Assembly (NCBI GenBank): GCA_031285485.1
Contig: JAITWC010000054.1
Location: 1 to 9,446 of the forward strand
Source of the DNA: Alistipes sp.
GTDB taxonomy: Bacteria > Bacteroidota > Bacteroidia > Bacteroidales > Rikenellaceae
Direction: 5' to 3'
Length of the DNA: 9,446 nucleotides
The position numbers were made by a program, and so were the translations under genes. Every line of letters starts with the position of its first letter. The first letter of the stretch is position 1. This document shows positions 1 to 7,184 of the stretch, in pieces. The notes under the pieces are model-generated. The model had not been told where the DNA came from and ran no database searches. It worked only from the letters and a program-made list of their open reading frames with translations.

Positions 1-15
1 TTGGCCATTAATGGT

Positions 16-23
16 TATCTTTG
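16..23 (+). promoter_or_regulatory. Bacteroidota-type -7 promoter element for the MATE gene
   Basis: The bases TATCTTTG match the phylum consensus TAnnTTTG exactly and are followed by CGCC, as is common in this group. The matching -33 element (TTTG or TTG about 19-21 bases upstream) would fall before the window, so only half the promoter is visible. Transcription would start near position 30, giving a very short leader before the ATG at 35. A 10-bp perfect palindrome, CCATTAATGG (5-14), lies directly upstream of the element, where a regulator could bind; that role is speculative. Confidence 0.55.
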
Positions 24-34
24 CGCCCGCAATT

Positions 35-1381
35 ATGAAAACGACATCCCTCGGGCCGGAATATCCGCGCACCCTTCGCCTCGCCCTGCCGATAGCCCTG
101 TCGCAGGCGGGCCAGCTCGCCGTGCAGATCATCGACAACGCCATGGTGGGGCGCCTCGGAGCGGTACCGTTGGCGGGCGTGGCATTCGGGGGCAACGTGT
201 TTTTCTTTCTGTTCATCTTCGGGCTGGGTCTGGCGATGGGCATCACGCCTCTGGTGGGCGAGATGTACGCCCAGGGGCGCCACCGCTCCACGGCTCAGAT
301 ACTTCAGAACTCCGTCGCGCTCTACACGGCGGTGGGACTCGTGATCTGCGCGGTGCAGATGGCTGTCGTCCCGCTGTTCGGCCACATGAACCAGCCGGCC
401 GAGGTGATAGCCGCCGGCACGCCCTATTACAGATACCTTGCGTGGAGCATCATCCCGCTGATGATGTTCTTCTCGTTCCGCCAGTTCCTCGAAGGGATCG
501 GCAACACGCGGGTGGCGATGGCCATCACCATCGTCTCGAACATCGTAAACATCGTTCTCAACTGGCTGCTGATCTACGGCAATCTGGGATTCCCCGAGAT
601 GGGTGCGGCCGGGGCGGGCCTTGCGACGCTCGTTTCGCGCATCATGATGCCGGTCATGCTGGTGGTTTATTTCGCGCGTCACCACTCGTTTCGCCGCTAC
701 CTGTCGTTCTACGCGCGCGAGAACTGGTCGGGCACGAGCGTTTGGTCGCTGCTGTCGGTTGGTTTCCCCATCTCGTTGCAGATGACGCTCGAAGGGGGTG
801 CGTTCGCACTGACGGGCATCATGATGGGTTGGCTGGGCACGGAACCTTTGGCGGCCAACCAGATTGCGATATCGGTCTGCAACATGGCGTTCCTGATGGT
901 GCTCAGCATCGGCCAGGCGACGACGATCCGCGTGAGCCACGAGTGGGGCCACCGCAACGTGGAGGCGATCCGCCGCATCGCCCGTTCGTCGTGGCGCATC
1001 GGTCTGGTTTGGAACAGTTTCATGGCGGTCGTGTTCATCGTTTGCCGCCACCTGCTGCCCCGCATCTTCACGGTCGACCCGGTGGTGATCGACATCACGG
1101 GCGGTCTGCTTGTGATCGTAGCGGCGTTTCAGGTCTTCGACGGCCTCCAGTCGACCGCGCTCTGCATTCTGCGCGGCATGCAGGACGTGAAGGCCACCTC
1201 GGTTGTGGCGTTCATCTCCTACATCGTGATCACTCTTCCGGTGGGCTGGCTGTTCGCGTTCGTTTTCGGCATGGGCCCGCGCGGGCTTTGGATGGGTTAT
1301 GTTTTCGGCCTGGGCATCGCGGCCCTGCTTTTGGTCGCCCGCTACCGCCGCATCGTCGCCCGCCACGGGCCGGCGCTGTAA
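35..1381 (+). CDS. MATE-family efflux transporter (NorM-like)
   Basis: Predicted inner-membrane antiporter that uses a Na+ or H+ gradient to export cationic drugs or metabolites. The 448-residue product is the usual length for the family and is hydrophobic throughout, consistent with 12 helices in two MatE halves. The N-terminal half opens with LALPIALSQAGQ and the conserved stretch IDNAMVGRLG...LAGVAFG, followed by GLAMGITPLVG; the second half starts near GFPISLQMTLEGGAFALTG with LAANQIAISV, the internally repeated counterpart. An in-frame ATG at 11 lies upstream of the apparent -7 promoter element (16-23), so it should not be in the mRNA; the ATG at 35 (MKTTSLGPEY) is therefore chosen. The gene stands alone and is convergent with the Elp3-like gene. 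The substrate cannot be told from sequence. No oligo-T terminator follows its stop codon. Confidence 0.95.
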   Translation: MKTTSLGPEYPRTLRLALPIALSQAGQLAVQIIDNAMVGRLGAVPLAGVAFGGNVFFFLFIFGLGLAMGITPLVGEMYAQGRHRSTAQILQNSVALYTAVGLVICAVQMAVVPLFGHMNQPAEVIAAGTPYYRYLAWSIIPLMMFFSFRQFLEGIGNTRVAMAITIVSNIVNIVLNWLLIYGNLGFPEMGAAGAGLATLVSRIMMPVMLVVYFARHHSFRRYLSFYARENWSGTSVWSLLSVGFPISLQMTLEGGAFALTGIMMGWLGTEPLAANQIAISVCNMAFLMVLSIGQATTIRVSHEWGHRNVEAIRRIARSSWRIGLVWNSFMAVVFIVCRHLLPRIFTVDPVVIDITGGLLVIVAAFQVFDGLQSTALCILRGMQDVKATSVVAFISYIVITLPVGWLFAFVFGMGPRGLWMGYVFGLGIAALLLVARYRRIVARHGPAL

Positions 1382-1428
1382 ACCGGTTTCACTCTTCGCA
1401 TCCGTCCTTACGTATCCGGTATCGCGGT

Positions 1429-1594
1429 CCTGCGAATGGAACTCCGATACCACGCGCTTCCATTCGCGGCCCCGCGACAGGAACTCAGACACCTCGCGTT
1501 TCCATTCGCAGTCCCGCGACAGGAACTCCGGTACCTCGCGCTTCCATCCGCAGCCCCGCGACAGGAACTCAGACACCTCGCGCTTCCATCCGCC
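1429..1594. repeat. 42-bp tandem repeat, about four copies, alternating A-B-A-B
   Basis: Units begin at 1429, 1471, 1513 and 1555 with period exactly 42. All share a core close to CCCGCGACAGGAACT followed by CGCGCTTCCAT and CCGC. Units 1 and 3 have CCG(A/G)TACC in the middle, while units 2 and 4 have CAGACACC, so the array looks like a duplicated 84-bp dimer. Unit 1 is the most diverged. Each unit can fold as CGCGA-(CA)-GG...CC-TCGCG. Because 42 is a multiple of three, all frames tend to stay open through the array, which creates artificial long reading frames on both strands; I see no evidence that it is translated. It lies between two convergent genes, in the 3' region of the MATE transcript. 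Confidence 0.85.
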
Positions 1595-1631
1595 AAAAAA
1601 AATAAGGGGGCGGACACACGCCGCCCCCTTA
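1595..1631 (-). terminator. Intrinsic (rho-independent) terminator of the malic enzyme / Elp3-like operon
   Basis: A perfect 11-bp stem, TAAGGGGGCGG (1603-1613) against CCGCCCCCTTA (1621-1631), encloses a 7-base loop. On the minus strand it is followed directly by eight U residues (A run at 1595-1602 on the plus strand). It lies 53 bases past the stop codon of the Elp3-like gene. There is no T run on the plus-strand side, so it should act mainly on minus-strand transcription. It also insulates the operon from the repeat array and the MATE gene. Confidence 0.92.
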
Positions 1632-1684
1632 CCTGCATCTCGCTTCTCAGTCCCGGCAGCATCGGCCCTGCCTTTGGTCACCCG

Positions 1685-3061
1685 CTACCGCCGCACCATC
1701 CGCCGTGCCGCCACATCTTTGGAGTGGAAGAACGGGGTGGCCGACGGGGTGTACCCTCTTTTCTCGAACCATCCGGCCGTTCCGAACGAGGGTCTTACCC
1801 CGACTGTGCGGAAACCTTCGCGCGCCGCCGCGATCTCCATCGCCTCCAACAGCGAGGTGCCGATCCCGACGTGCTGACACCCCCGCCCGAGCGGGTTCGC
1901 ACCCCCGACGGGCAGCATGTTGCCCAGCGCTCTCACGTCGCGGATCATGGCGGCCCCGTCGCGCGGCAGATCGAGCCGTCCGTATCCCAGCACGACGTCG
2001 TCGGGAGTGAGCGCCTCGAAACAGTACCTCTCTCCGCCCTGACACACCACCTTGACCCGCCAACCCTCCATCCGGTCTTCGAGGCCGTCCTCGCCCAACC
2101 GTTGGGCGGGGCTTCGTTGCCACAGGCATCGGGCCACATCGTCGAACTGCCCGCGGTCTGTCTCGCGTGCCGCGCCCGCCTCGATCTTTCCGGCGGGAAT
2201 GATGCGCTGAATGCGGTTGACGTGTACCCACCGCGGAATGTCGCGGTAGCACTCGCCGAGCATCGCCACATATTCGTCGTCCGTCACGGGCCGCCACTCC
2301 CCCCGCCGCCACAGTTCCCTCAGCCTTTCCTGCGCGGCGACCTTGGCGTCGAGCAGCAGGCAGGGGTATATCTTAACCGCGTCGGGTGCGTACTCCTCCC
2401 GCCAGAGGGTTGTCCGGAGCGTATCCCGGTCGAGATCGCGGTTGCTCCCCGGAAGCCCCACCATCATCTGGTAGCACACTTCGAAACCCCGCTCCCTGAG
2501 CAGTCTCGTCGCCAGCCTCACGCTCTCCGTGCCGTGTCCGCGCATGATGCGGGCCAACACCTCGTCGTCGAGGCTCTGCACGCCCAACTCGACCGTTGTG
2601 ACGCCAAGTTCCATGAACAGCCTGCACTTTGCCTCGTCGATCTGATCGGGCCGGGCCTCCACCTTGTAGGTCACACATCGGTCGGGTGCCTCTTTTTGCC
2701 GCACCGCCGCCTCGGCCAGATCGCGCGAGGGGGCACCGCCGTTCAGTACGTCATACAACTCCCGCGTGTACTCTCTGAGATACGCCTCGTCGTGGCGTGC
2801 AAACGAATCGCCCTTCACGGCAAAGTCGCACTTCACCCCGCCGCCCCTCTTGAGGCGGTACTCGTCGAACCTTCGTTCGAGTTGCCGCGCACCGTTCCAG
2901 CCGCACTCCCGGGCAAGCAGTGTGTCTTCGTTGGGGGTGGTGCTTTTGGTGAATCCCGGCGCGGAAAAGCAATACAGACAGTCGCCGCCGCAGAAACCGG
3001 GCCGGTTGTAAAGCACGAAAGTAATCTTACCGTGGCTTATCCTGAGCGGAGTTCTCATCAT
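1685..3061 (-). CDS. Elp3-like radical SAM / GNAT acetyltransferase-fold protein (divergent)
   Basis: Resembles Elp3, the enzyme that uses S-adenosylmethionine and acetyl-CoA to put a carboxymethyl-type group on wobble uridine 34 of tRNA. Visible order (458 aa from this start): an Fe-S cluster motif C24-x3-C28-x2-C31; the Elp3 core VEARPD (about 134-139) and VELGVQSLDDEVL (157-169), then MRGHG, GLPGS, DAVKIYP and the RIQRIIPAG strand; and a C-terminal GNAT domain with acetyl-CoA motif Q396-H-V-G-I-G401 and GWFEKRGY. The linker where canonical Elp3 has a zinc-binding cysteine cluster keeps only an isolated Cys, and the protein is shorter than the roughly 530-550 aa of eukaryotic Elp3. Start: ATG 3061 follows an A-rich stretch and leaves 40 bases after the upstream gene; an in-frame ATG at 3121 would add 20 residues and overlap that gene. 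Last gene of the operon, ending at the terminator at 1595-1631. The family is clear; the tRNA substrate is inferred. Confidence 0.8.
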   Translation of the reverse strand: MMRTPLRISHGKITFVLYNRPGFCGGDCLYCFSAPGFTKSTTPNEDTLLARECGWNGARQLERRFDEYRLKRGGGVKCDFAVKGDSFARHDEAYLREYTRELYDVLNGGAPSRDLAEAAVRQKEAPDRCVTYKVEARPDQIDEAKCRLFMELGVTTVELGVQSLDDEVLARIMRGHGTESVRLATRLLRERGFEVCYQMMVGLPGSNRDLDRDTLRTTLWREEYAPDAVKIYPCLLLDAKVAAQERLRELWRRGEWRPVTDDEYVAMLGECYRDIPRWVHVNRIQRIIPAGKIEAGAARETDRGQFDDVARCLWQRSPAQRLGEDGLEDRMEGWRVKVVCQGGERYCFEALTPDDVVLGYGRLDLPRDGAAMIRDVRALGNMLPVGGANPLGRGCQHVGIGTSLLEAMEIAAAREGFRTVGVRPSFGTAGWFEKRGYTPSATPFFHSKDVAARRMVRR

Positions 3062-3101
3062 TTTTCTCGTAAGGAGAAGGAGGGACAGGGCGTCGGTAGC
3101 A

Positions 3102-3965
3102 TTATCTGATACCACGCTCATCCCAAACGAAGAACGGATCCTGCTTGTCTATCAGCATATTGAAGTATTCGAGGATCGTACCGTGAAGTTTGGCTTGGGC
3201 ACCGTCGTTCACCTGGTACATCGGCCCGTATTCTTTATTGAGTACCAACCCGAAATACAAGGTACCCGGGTCATTGGAATCTTTTGAATTTATGGCGTGG
3301 GTAATGCTGAAATTGATAGTTTTATGTGTCTTGAACACCTTGATCGAGGAGCCTCGTGCCAAAGGTGGGAAACCGTTCAATTTCCCGCCAGCCGCAGAGT
3401 ATCTGTTGGTCAGATCGGTCAGTTGTGCGATGTGTTTACGTATCTTGTCGGCCAGAGGCATCGAACCATTTTCCCGAATTCTGTTGTCGAGCAGGGCGAC
3501 GTAATCCGAGTCGGGGTCGGGAATTATCAGTTTCACCTCCACGTTCTTTCGCTCCGCCAGACGTCTCACCCAGTGGTTGGGACCTTTGTCTTTCTTACAG
3601 ACATAGTCGATGACGGCTTCGAGCAGCACTCCGCAGATCTTTATGCTGTTCGCACCATTGTACAACCCGTCGTAGCTACCTCTCAGCTCTTTGCGTGGTT
3701 TGAATACGAACGACTGGTTGCTTAACACTTCTTTTATCCCGTCAAGCCCTTCCTCGAAAACCCCCTTGATATTGTCGCCATACCGATCGCCGAGGAATGA
3801 CATGATGGCCGACACCACAGTGCTACCGCTGAGCGACATCATGAATCCGTTCCAGAACGTCGCTCCGCGGTAGAGTAGCAACAGCGAAAGAAGCAAAAAC
3901 ACAACACCCACCGCGAGAATAAACCACACCAGCAGGTTTCGGTTGATTTTGGTCTTGTCTGTCAT
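3102..3965 (-). CDS. Two-transmembrane protein of unknown function with C-terminal cytosolic domain
   Basis: I do not recognise a named family. The 287-aa product has a short basic N-terminus, a strong membrane helix at about 10-32, a second at about 36-58, then a charged probable amphipathic helix (60-82) and a soluble domain of about 200 residues. That domain contains alternating strand/helix segments such as SIKICGVLLEAVIDYV (107-122) and VEVKLIIPDPDSD (142-154), a pattern loosely like phospholipase-D-fold sensor or effector domains, but I see no HxK(x4)D catalytic motif. The architecture (two helices plus cytosolic domain) recalls membrane effectors in some nucleotide-signalling defence systems; this is an analogy only, and no cyclase gene is nearby. 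It starts 19 bases after the malic enzyme stop and ends 40 bases before the Elp3-like start, so it is probably cotranscribed. GC is about 49% (counted over 3121-3540), against over 60% in its neighbours, suggesting later acquisition. Confidence 0.8.
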   Translation of the reverse strand: MTDKTKINRNLLVWFILAVGVVFLLLSLLLLYRGATFWNGFMMSLSGSTVVSAIMSFLGDRYGDNIKGVFEEGLDGIKEVLSNQSFVFKPRKELRGSYDGLYNGANSIKICGVLLEAVIDYVCKKDKGPNHWVRRLAERKNVEVKLIIPDPDSDYVALLDNRIRENGSMPLADKIRKHIAQLTDLTNRYSAAGGKLNGFPPLARGSSIKVFKTHKTINFSITHAINSKDSNDPGTLYFGLVLNKEYGPMYQVNDGAQAKLHGTILEYFNMLIDKQDPFFVWDERGIR

Positions 3966-3984
3966 ATCGCTGTTCTCGTCGGTT

Positions 3985-6267
3985 TTAGCTCTCCTTCATG
4001 TCGCCGTTGGTGGCGGCGATCAGGGTCAGGTTCATCACCGATCGCTGGTCGGCCAGTTCGCTCTGGAAGTGGATGTCGCTCCACAGCCCCAGCAGCATCG
4101 GCCCGGTGACTTCGGCCTCGCCCAGCATGTTCATCATTTTGTAGGCTATGTTCGCCGAGGCGACGCCCGGGAAGATGAGCGTGTTGACCTCACGGTCGCC
4201 CAGCCTGTTGAACGGATAGAGCGACCGGCGCAGATCGACGTCGAGCGCCGTGTCGGCCTTCATCTCGCCCTCCACCAGCAGTCCGGGGTGCGACTCGTGC
4301 AGTATCTTCACGGCGTTCGCCATCTTCACCGAGTCGGGCTCGGTGTCGGTGCCGAAGTTCGAGTTCGAAAGCATCGCCACCACCGGTTCGTATCCGAAGT
4401 GCCGCACCGCCTGTGCCGCCATCATCGTGATGCGTGCCAGTTGTTCGGCCGTGGGGTTGGGGTTCACCACGGTGTCGGCGAAGAACATCGGCCCTTTCCT
4501 GGTGTTTACTATATGCAGCCCGGCCAGCGTTTTGTCGTGCATGTCGAAAATGTCGCGCACCGGTTCCAGCGCGCGGGTGTAGCGGCGGCTGTAATCGACT
4601 ATCGCTCCGTCGGCGTCGCCCGCCACCCTCATCATGATGGTGAACCACTGCCTCATGCCCATGCGGAACGTCGCCTCGGCCAGGCTCATGCCCTTGCGCT
4701 GGAGGCGTTCGTGCAGCATCTTGCCGTAACGTTCGCGGCGCTCGCGTTCGCCCCCGCTCGCGTGGTCTACGATCTCGATCCCGGTGAGGTCCACGTTCTG
4801 TTCGTCGGCCGTGGCGCGGATCTTCACCGTGTCGCCAACAAGTATCGGGTCCACCAGCTGTTCGCGCACGAGTACGGCCGCGGCTTTCATGACATTCACA
4901 TTCTCGCCGTTGCTGAACACGATCCTCTTTCGCGGCGCGTTGGCCACCATCGTGCGCACGCGGCGCATCAGATAGTTGTCGCGGCCCATCCGTTTTTCGA
5001 GTTCCACCTGATAGGCGTCCCAGTCGGTGATCTCGCGGCCCGCCACATCCGAGGCGATGGCGGCTTTGGCCACGGCGGTCGATATGCGCACCAGCAGACG
5101 GGGGTCGAGCGGCTTGGGGATCAGGTAATCTTTTCCGAACGATATTCCCGCCCCGCCGTATGCCGTGGCCACACTGTCGGGCACCGGCTCCTTGGTGAGT
5201 TCGGCCAGCGCGCGAGTGGCGGCTATCTTCATATCTTCGTTGATGGCGGTGGCCCTCACGTCGAGCGCGCCGCGGAAGATGTAAGGGAATCCGAGGACGT
5301 TGTTCACCTGGTTGGGATAGTCGCTGCGGCCCGTGGCGAAGATAATGTCGGGCCTCGACGCCATCGCATCCTTATAAGATATCTCCGGATCGGGATTGGC
5401 GAGCGCAAACACGATCGGGTTCTCGGCCATGCTCCGCACCATCTCCTGCGACAGCACGTCGGCCACCGACAGTCCCAGGAACACGTCGGCCCCCTTCACT
5501 GCATCCTCCAACGTGTCGATATTCGTGTCGACGGCGAACTCGCGTTTTGCGGCGTTGAGGTCGGCGCGGCGCAGGTTCAACACACCCTTGCTGTCGCACA
5601 TCAACATGTTCCCGGCTTTCACCCCGAGACTCTTGTAGAGCCTTGCGCAGGAAACCGCGGCAGCCCCGGCGCCGTTCACCACAACTTTCACCTTCTCGAT
5701 CTTCTTGCCGTTTATTTCCAGCGCGTTGAGCAGAGCCGCGGCCGATATGATTGCCGTTCCGTGCTGGTCGTCGTGCATGACGGGGATGTCGAGTTCCTCC
5801 TTGAGGCGGCGTTCGATCTCGAAACACTCGGGGGCTTTGATATCCTCAAGGTTTATGCCGCCGAACGTCGGGGCGATGTTTTTGACGGTATCTATGAACT
5901 TGTCCACGTCGCTCGCGTCGACCTCGATGTCGAACACGTCGATGTCGGCAAACGTTTTGAACAGAATGCCTTTACCCTCCATCACGGGTTTGCCTGCCAG
6001 CGGGCCGATGTTGCCCAAACCCAACACGGCGGTACCGTTGGAGATCACGGCCACGAGGTTTCCCTTGGCGGTGTATTTATAGGCGTCGGACGGATTTTTC
6101 TCAATCTCAAGACACGGTACGGCGACACCGGGCGAGTAAGCGAGCGCAAGGTCGCTCTGCGTGGAGTATGGTTTTGTGGGAACGACTTCGATCTTACCTG
6201 GTCTACCGTCGGAGTGATACACAAGCGCTTCGTGGCGGCGGTGTTTATCGGATTTTTTTTCAGACAT
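3985..6267 (-). CDS. maeB: NADP-dependent malic enzyme with phosphotransacetylase-like C-terminal domain (MaeB type)
   Basis: Oxidatively decarboxylates L-malate to pyruvate and CO2 with reduction of NAD(P)+; cytosolic, at the junction of C4-acid metabolism and pyruvate/acetyl-CoA. The 760-aa length fits the large bacterial hybrid class. Malic domain: YSPGVAVPC with candidate catalytic Tyr44, and KPVMEGKG with candidate Lys99; metal-ligand region FADIDVFDIE (106-115) and the EDIKAPECFEIE segment; PVMHDDQHGTAI; dinucleotide-binding fold VVNGAGAAAVSCARL; then ALANPDPEI. From about residue 430 the sequence becomes a phosphotransacetylase-like domain (KRIVFSNGENVNVMKAA..., NPNPTAEQLARI, SNSNFG, EGEMKADTALD), which in characterised MaeB proteins is regulatory, binding acetyl-CoA, rather than catalytic. 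The ATG at 6267 (MSEKKSDKH) is preferred over an in-frame upstream start at 6306, because family members start near this basic segment. First gene of the operon with the two-TM and Elp3-like genes. Confidence 0.97.
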   Translation of the reverse strand: MSEKKSDKHRRHEALVYHSDGRPGKIEVVPTKPYSTQSDLALAYSPGVAVPCLEIEKNPSDAYKYTAKGNLVAVISNGTAVLGLGNIGPLAGKPVMEGKGILFKTFADIDVFDIEVDASDVDKFIDTVKNIAPTFGGINLEDIKAPECFEIERRLKEELDIPVMHDDQHGTAIISAAALLNALEINGKKIEKVKVVVNGAGAAAVSCARLYKSLGVKAGNMLMCDSKGVLNLRRADLNAAKREFAVDTNIDTLEDAVKGADVFLGLSVADVLSQEMVRSMAENPIVFALANPDPEISYKDAMASRPDIIFATGRSDYPNQVNNVLGFPYIFRGALDVRATAINEDMKIAATRALAELTKEPVPDSVATAYGGAGISFGKDYLIPKPLDPRLLVRISTAVAKAAIASDVAGREITDWDAYQVELEKRMGRDNYLMRRVRTMVANAPRKRIVFSNGENVNVMKAAAVLVREQLVDPILVGDTVKIRATADEQNVDLTGIEIVDHASGGERERRERYGKMLHERLQRKGMSLAEATFRMGMRQWFTIMMRVAGDADGAIVDYSRRYTRALEPVRDIFDMHDKTLAGLHIVNTRKGPMFFADTVVNPNPTAEQLARITMMAAQAVRHFGYEPVVAMLSNSNFGTDTEPDSVKMANAVKILHESHPGLLVEGEMKADTALDVDLRRSLYPFNRLGDREVNTLIFPGVASANIAYKMMNMLGEAEVTGPMLLGLWSDIHFQSELADQRSVMNLTLIAATNGDMKES

Positions 6268-6362
6268 GGCGAAAACTAATTTATAAGGGTTCAACAGTGG
6301 TGTCATCTGCGCTTAAGCCCACCGGAGTGTCTTCATCCGGTTTCGCAAGGCACAAAAACGGC

Positions 6363-6396
6363 CAAAATTACAAATTATTCGCCCAAAATCGCCAAG
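6363..6396 (-). promoter_or_regulatory. Probable Bacteroidota promoter of the malic enzyme operon
   Basis: On the minus strand, 6370-6363 reads TAATTTTG followed by GCC, an exact match to the -7 consensus TAnnTTTG. CTTG at 6396-6393 lies 22 bases upstream of it and could serve as the -33 element; this half is weaker. Transcription would start near 6356, giving a leader of about 90 bases before the malic enzyme ATG. A second, poorer -7 candidate, TAGTTTTC, lies just before the ATG. The rest of the 152-base gap (6268-6419) shows only an AT palindrome at 6400-6411 past the LamG gene stop; I see no clear terminator. Confidence 0.5.
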
Positions 6397-6419
6397 TTTA
6401 AAAATATTTTTCCGCGTTC

Positions 6420-7184
6420 TCAGTTCGTCGCGACATTCAGACCGTCGAGATCACGTGCGAGGTTCTTAACTTCATCCTGTGACAGCGCGCGGTTGTATAT
6501 CCTGAAATCGTGATACATCGCCTTCAGGTAGACATCGTTCCTGAAGTGGGGCTTGCCAAGCCAGTTGAACCGGGGAGCCTCGCCTATATCTTTGGGTTGA
6601 AGTATGGCCGGACCGGTGGCAAGCACCTCGCCATCCACGTAGAGCGTTCCGGTCTGGCCGCCCTGCGAATAGGCCACGTGCATCCATACCCCCTTTTCGG
6701 CGGGCCTATCGGCCATTATCCCCACGAGTTCGCGCTCGGGCAATCCGCCGCCTATCGACTGTTCGTGACGCTGCTGGTTGACTCGGTATGCCACGAACCG
6801 TCCCTCTGTGCCGGTGCAAAACTCCATCGTGGAGAAAGCATACACAAAGTTGCCATAGGCCCTTACTCTCGCCGCCGTGTCCACGCGCAGGTACGTTGCA
6901 ATGGAGTAGTCCTCAAGGGTGACGATAAGGTTGCCCATCGAGGCGCCCATGTCGAGGAATCCGTTGTCGGCGCCCAAGTCCATCACGTCCCAGCGACCGA
7001 TCTTTCTCACCTTCGCCCCCTGTTCGAGGGTTGCGTTGTGGCCGTTGCCTGTCGCATCGGCCACAACGTTTCCGCCGTCGTTCTCAAAAATGTAGTGTAC
7101 CACGAGGCTCGGGTCGCTCTTCCCGCACGAGGTCAAAGCCAGCGCGGCGGCCGACAGCGACAAAAAACAGATTCTGATCTTCAT
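6420..7184 (-). CDS. LamG / concanavalin A-like fold lipoprotein
   Basis: Predicted surface or periplasmic lipoprotein of 254 aa made almost entirely of one jelly-roll (LamG-like) domain. The N-terminus MKIRICFLSLSAAALALTSC is a type II signal peptide with lipobox LTSC and lipidated Cys20; this decides the start at 7184 over the in-frame ATG at 7217, which would put 11 extra residues before the signal. Domain hallmarks are DATGNGHNATLEQGA near the start, WMHVAYSQGGQTGTLYVDGE in the middle and the closing strand FRIYNRALSQDEVKNLA. Such domains usually bind glycans or act as accessory modules on glycoside hydrolases of this phylum. Here no catalytic domain is attached, and no hydrolase or SusC/D pair is in the window. 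It may be a free-standing binding protein. The ligand is unknown. Confidence 0.85.
   Translation of the reverse strand: MKIRICFLSLSAAALALTSCGKSDPSLVVHYIFENDGGNVVADATGNGHNATLEQGAKVRKIGRWDVMDLGADNGFLDMGASMGNLIVTLEDYSIATYLRVDTAARVRAYGNFVYAFSTMEFCTGTEGRFVAYRVNQQRHEQSIGGGLPERELVGIMADRPAEKGVWMHVAYSQGGQTGTLYVDGEVLATGPAILQPKDIGEAPRFNWLGKPHFRNDVYLKAMYHDFRIYNRALSQDEVKNLARDLDGLNVATN

Noticed and set aside
1429..1594. CRISPR array
   Set aside because: The repeats are contiguous with no unique spacers, and no cas genes are nearby.
8..1681. Long minus-strand open frame opposite the MATE gene and repeat array
   Set aside because: The frame is rich in His, Asp and Arg, with no domain, and mirrors the codon structure of the MATE gene. 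It stays open through the repeats only because 42 is divisible by three.
1436..3109. 557-codon plus-strand open frame
   Set aside because: It runs antisense to the Elp3-like gene, whose motifs are unmistakable; high GC leaves the opposite frames free of stops.
3102..3965. Phospholipase D nuclease
   Set aside because: The strand/helix pattern is suggestive, but I cannot find an HxKxxxxD motif, so a catalytic assignment is not supported.
3943..6279. 778-codon plus-strand open frame
   Set aside because: It is a shadow of the malic enzyme gene: His/Val/Arg-biased composition and no recognisable domain.
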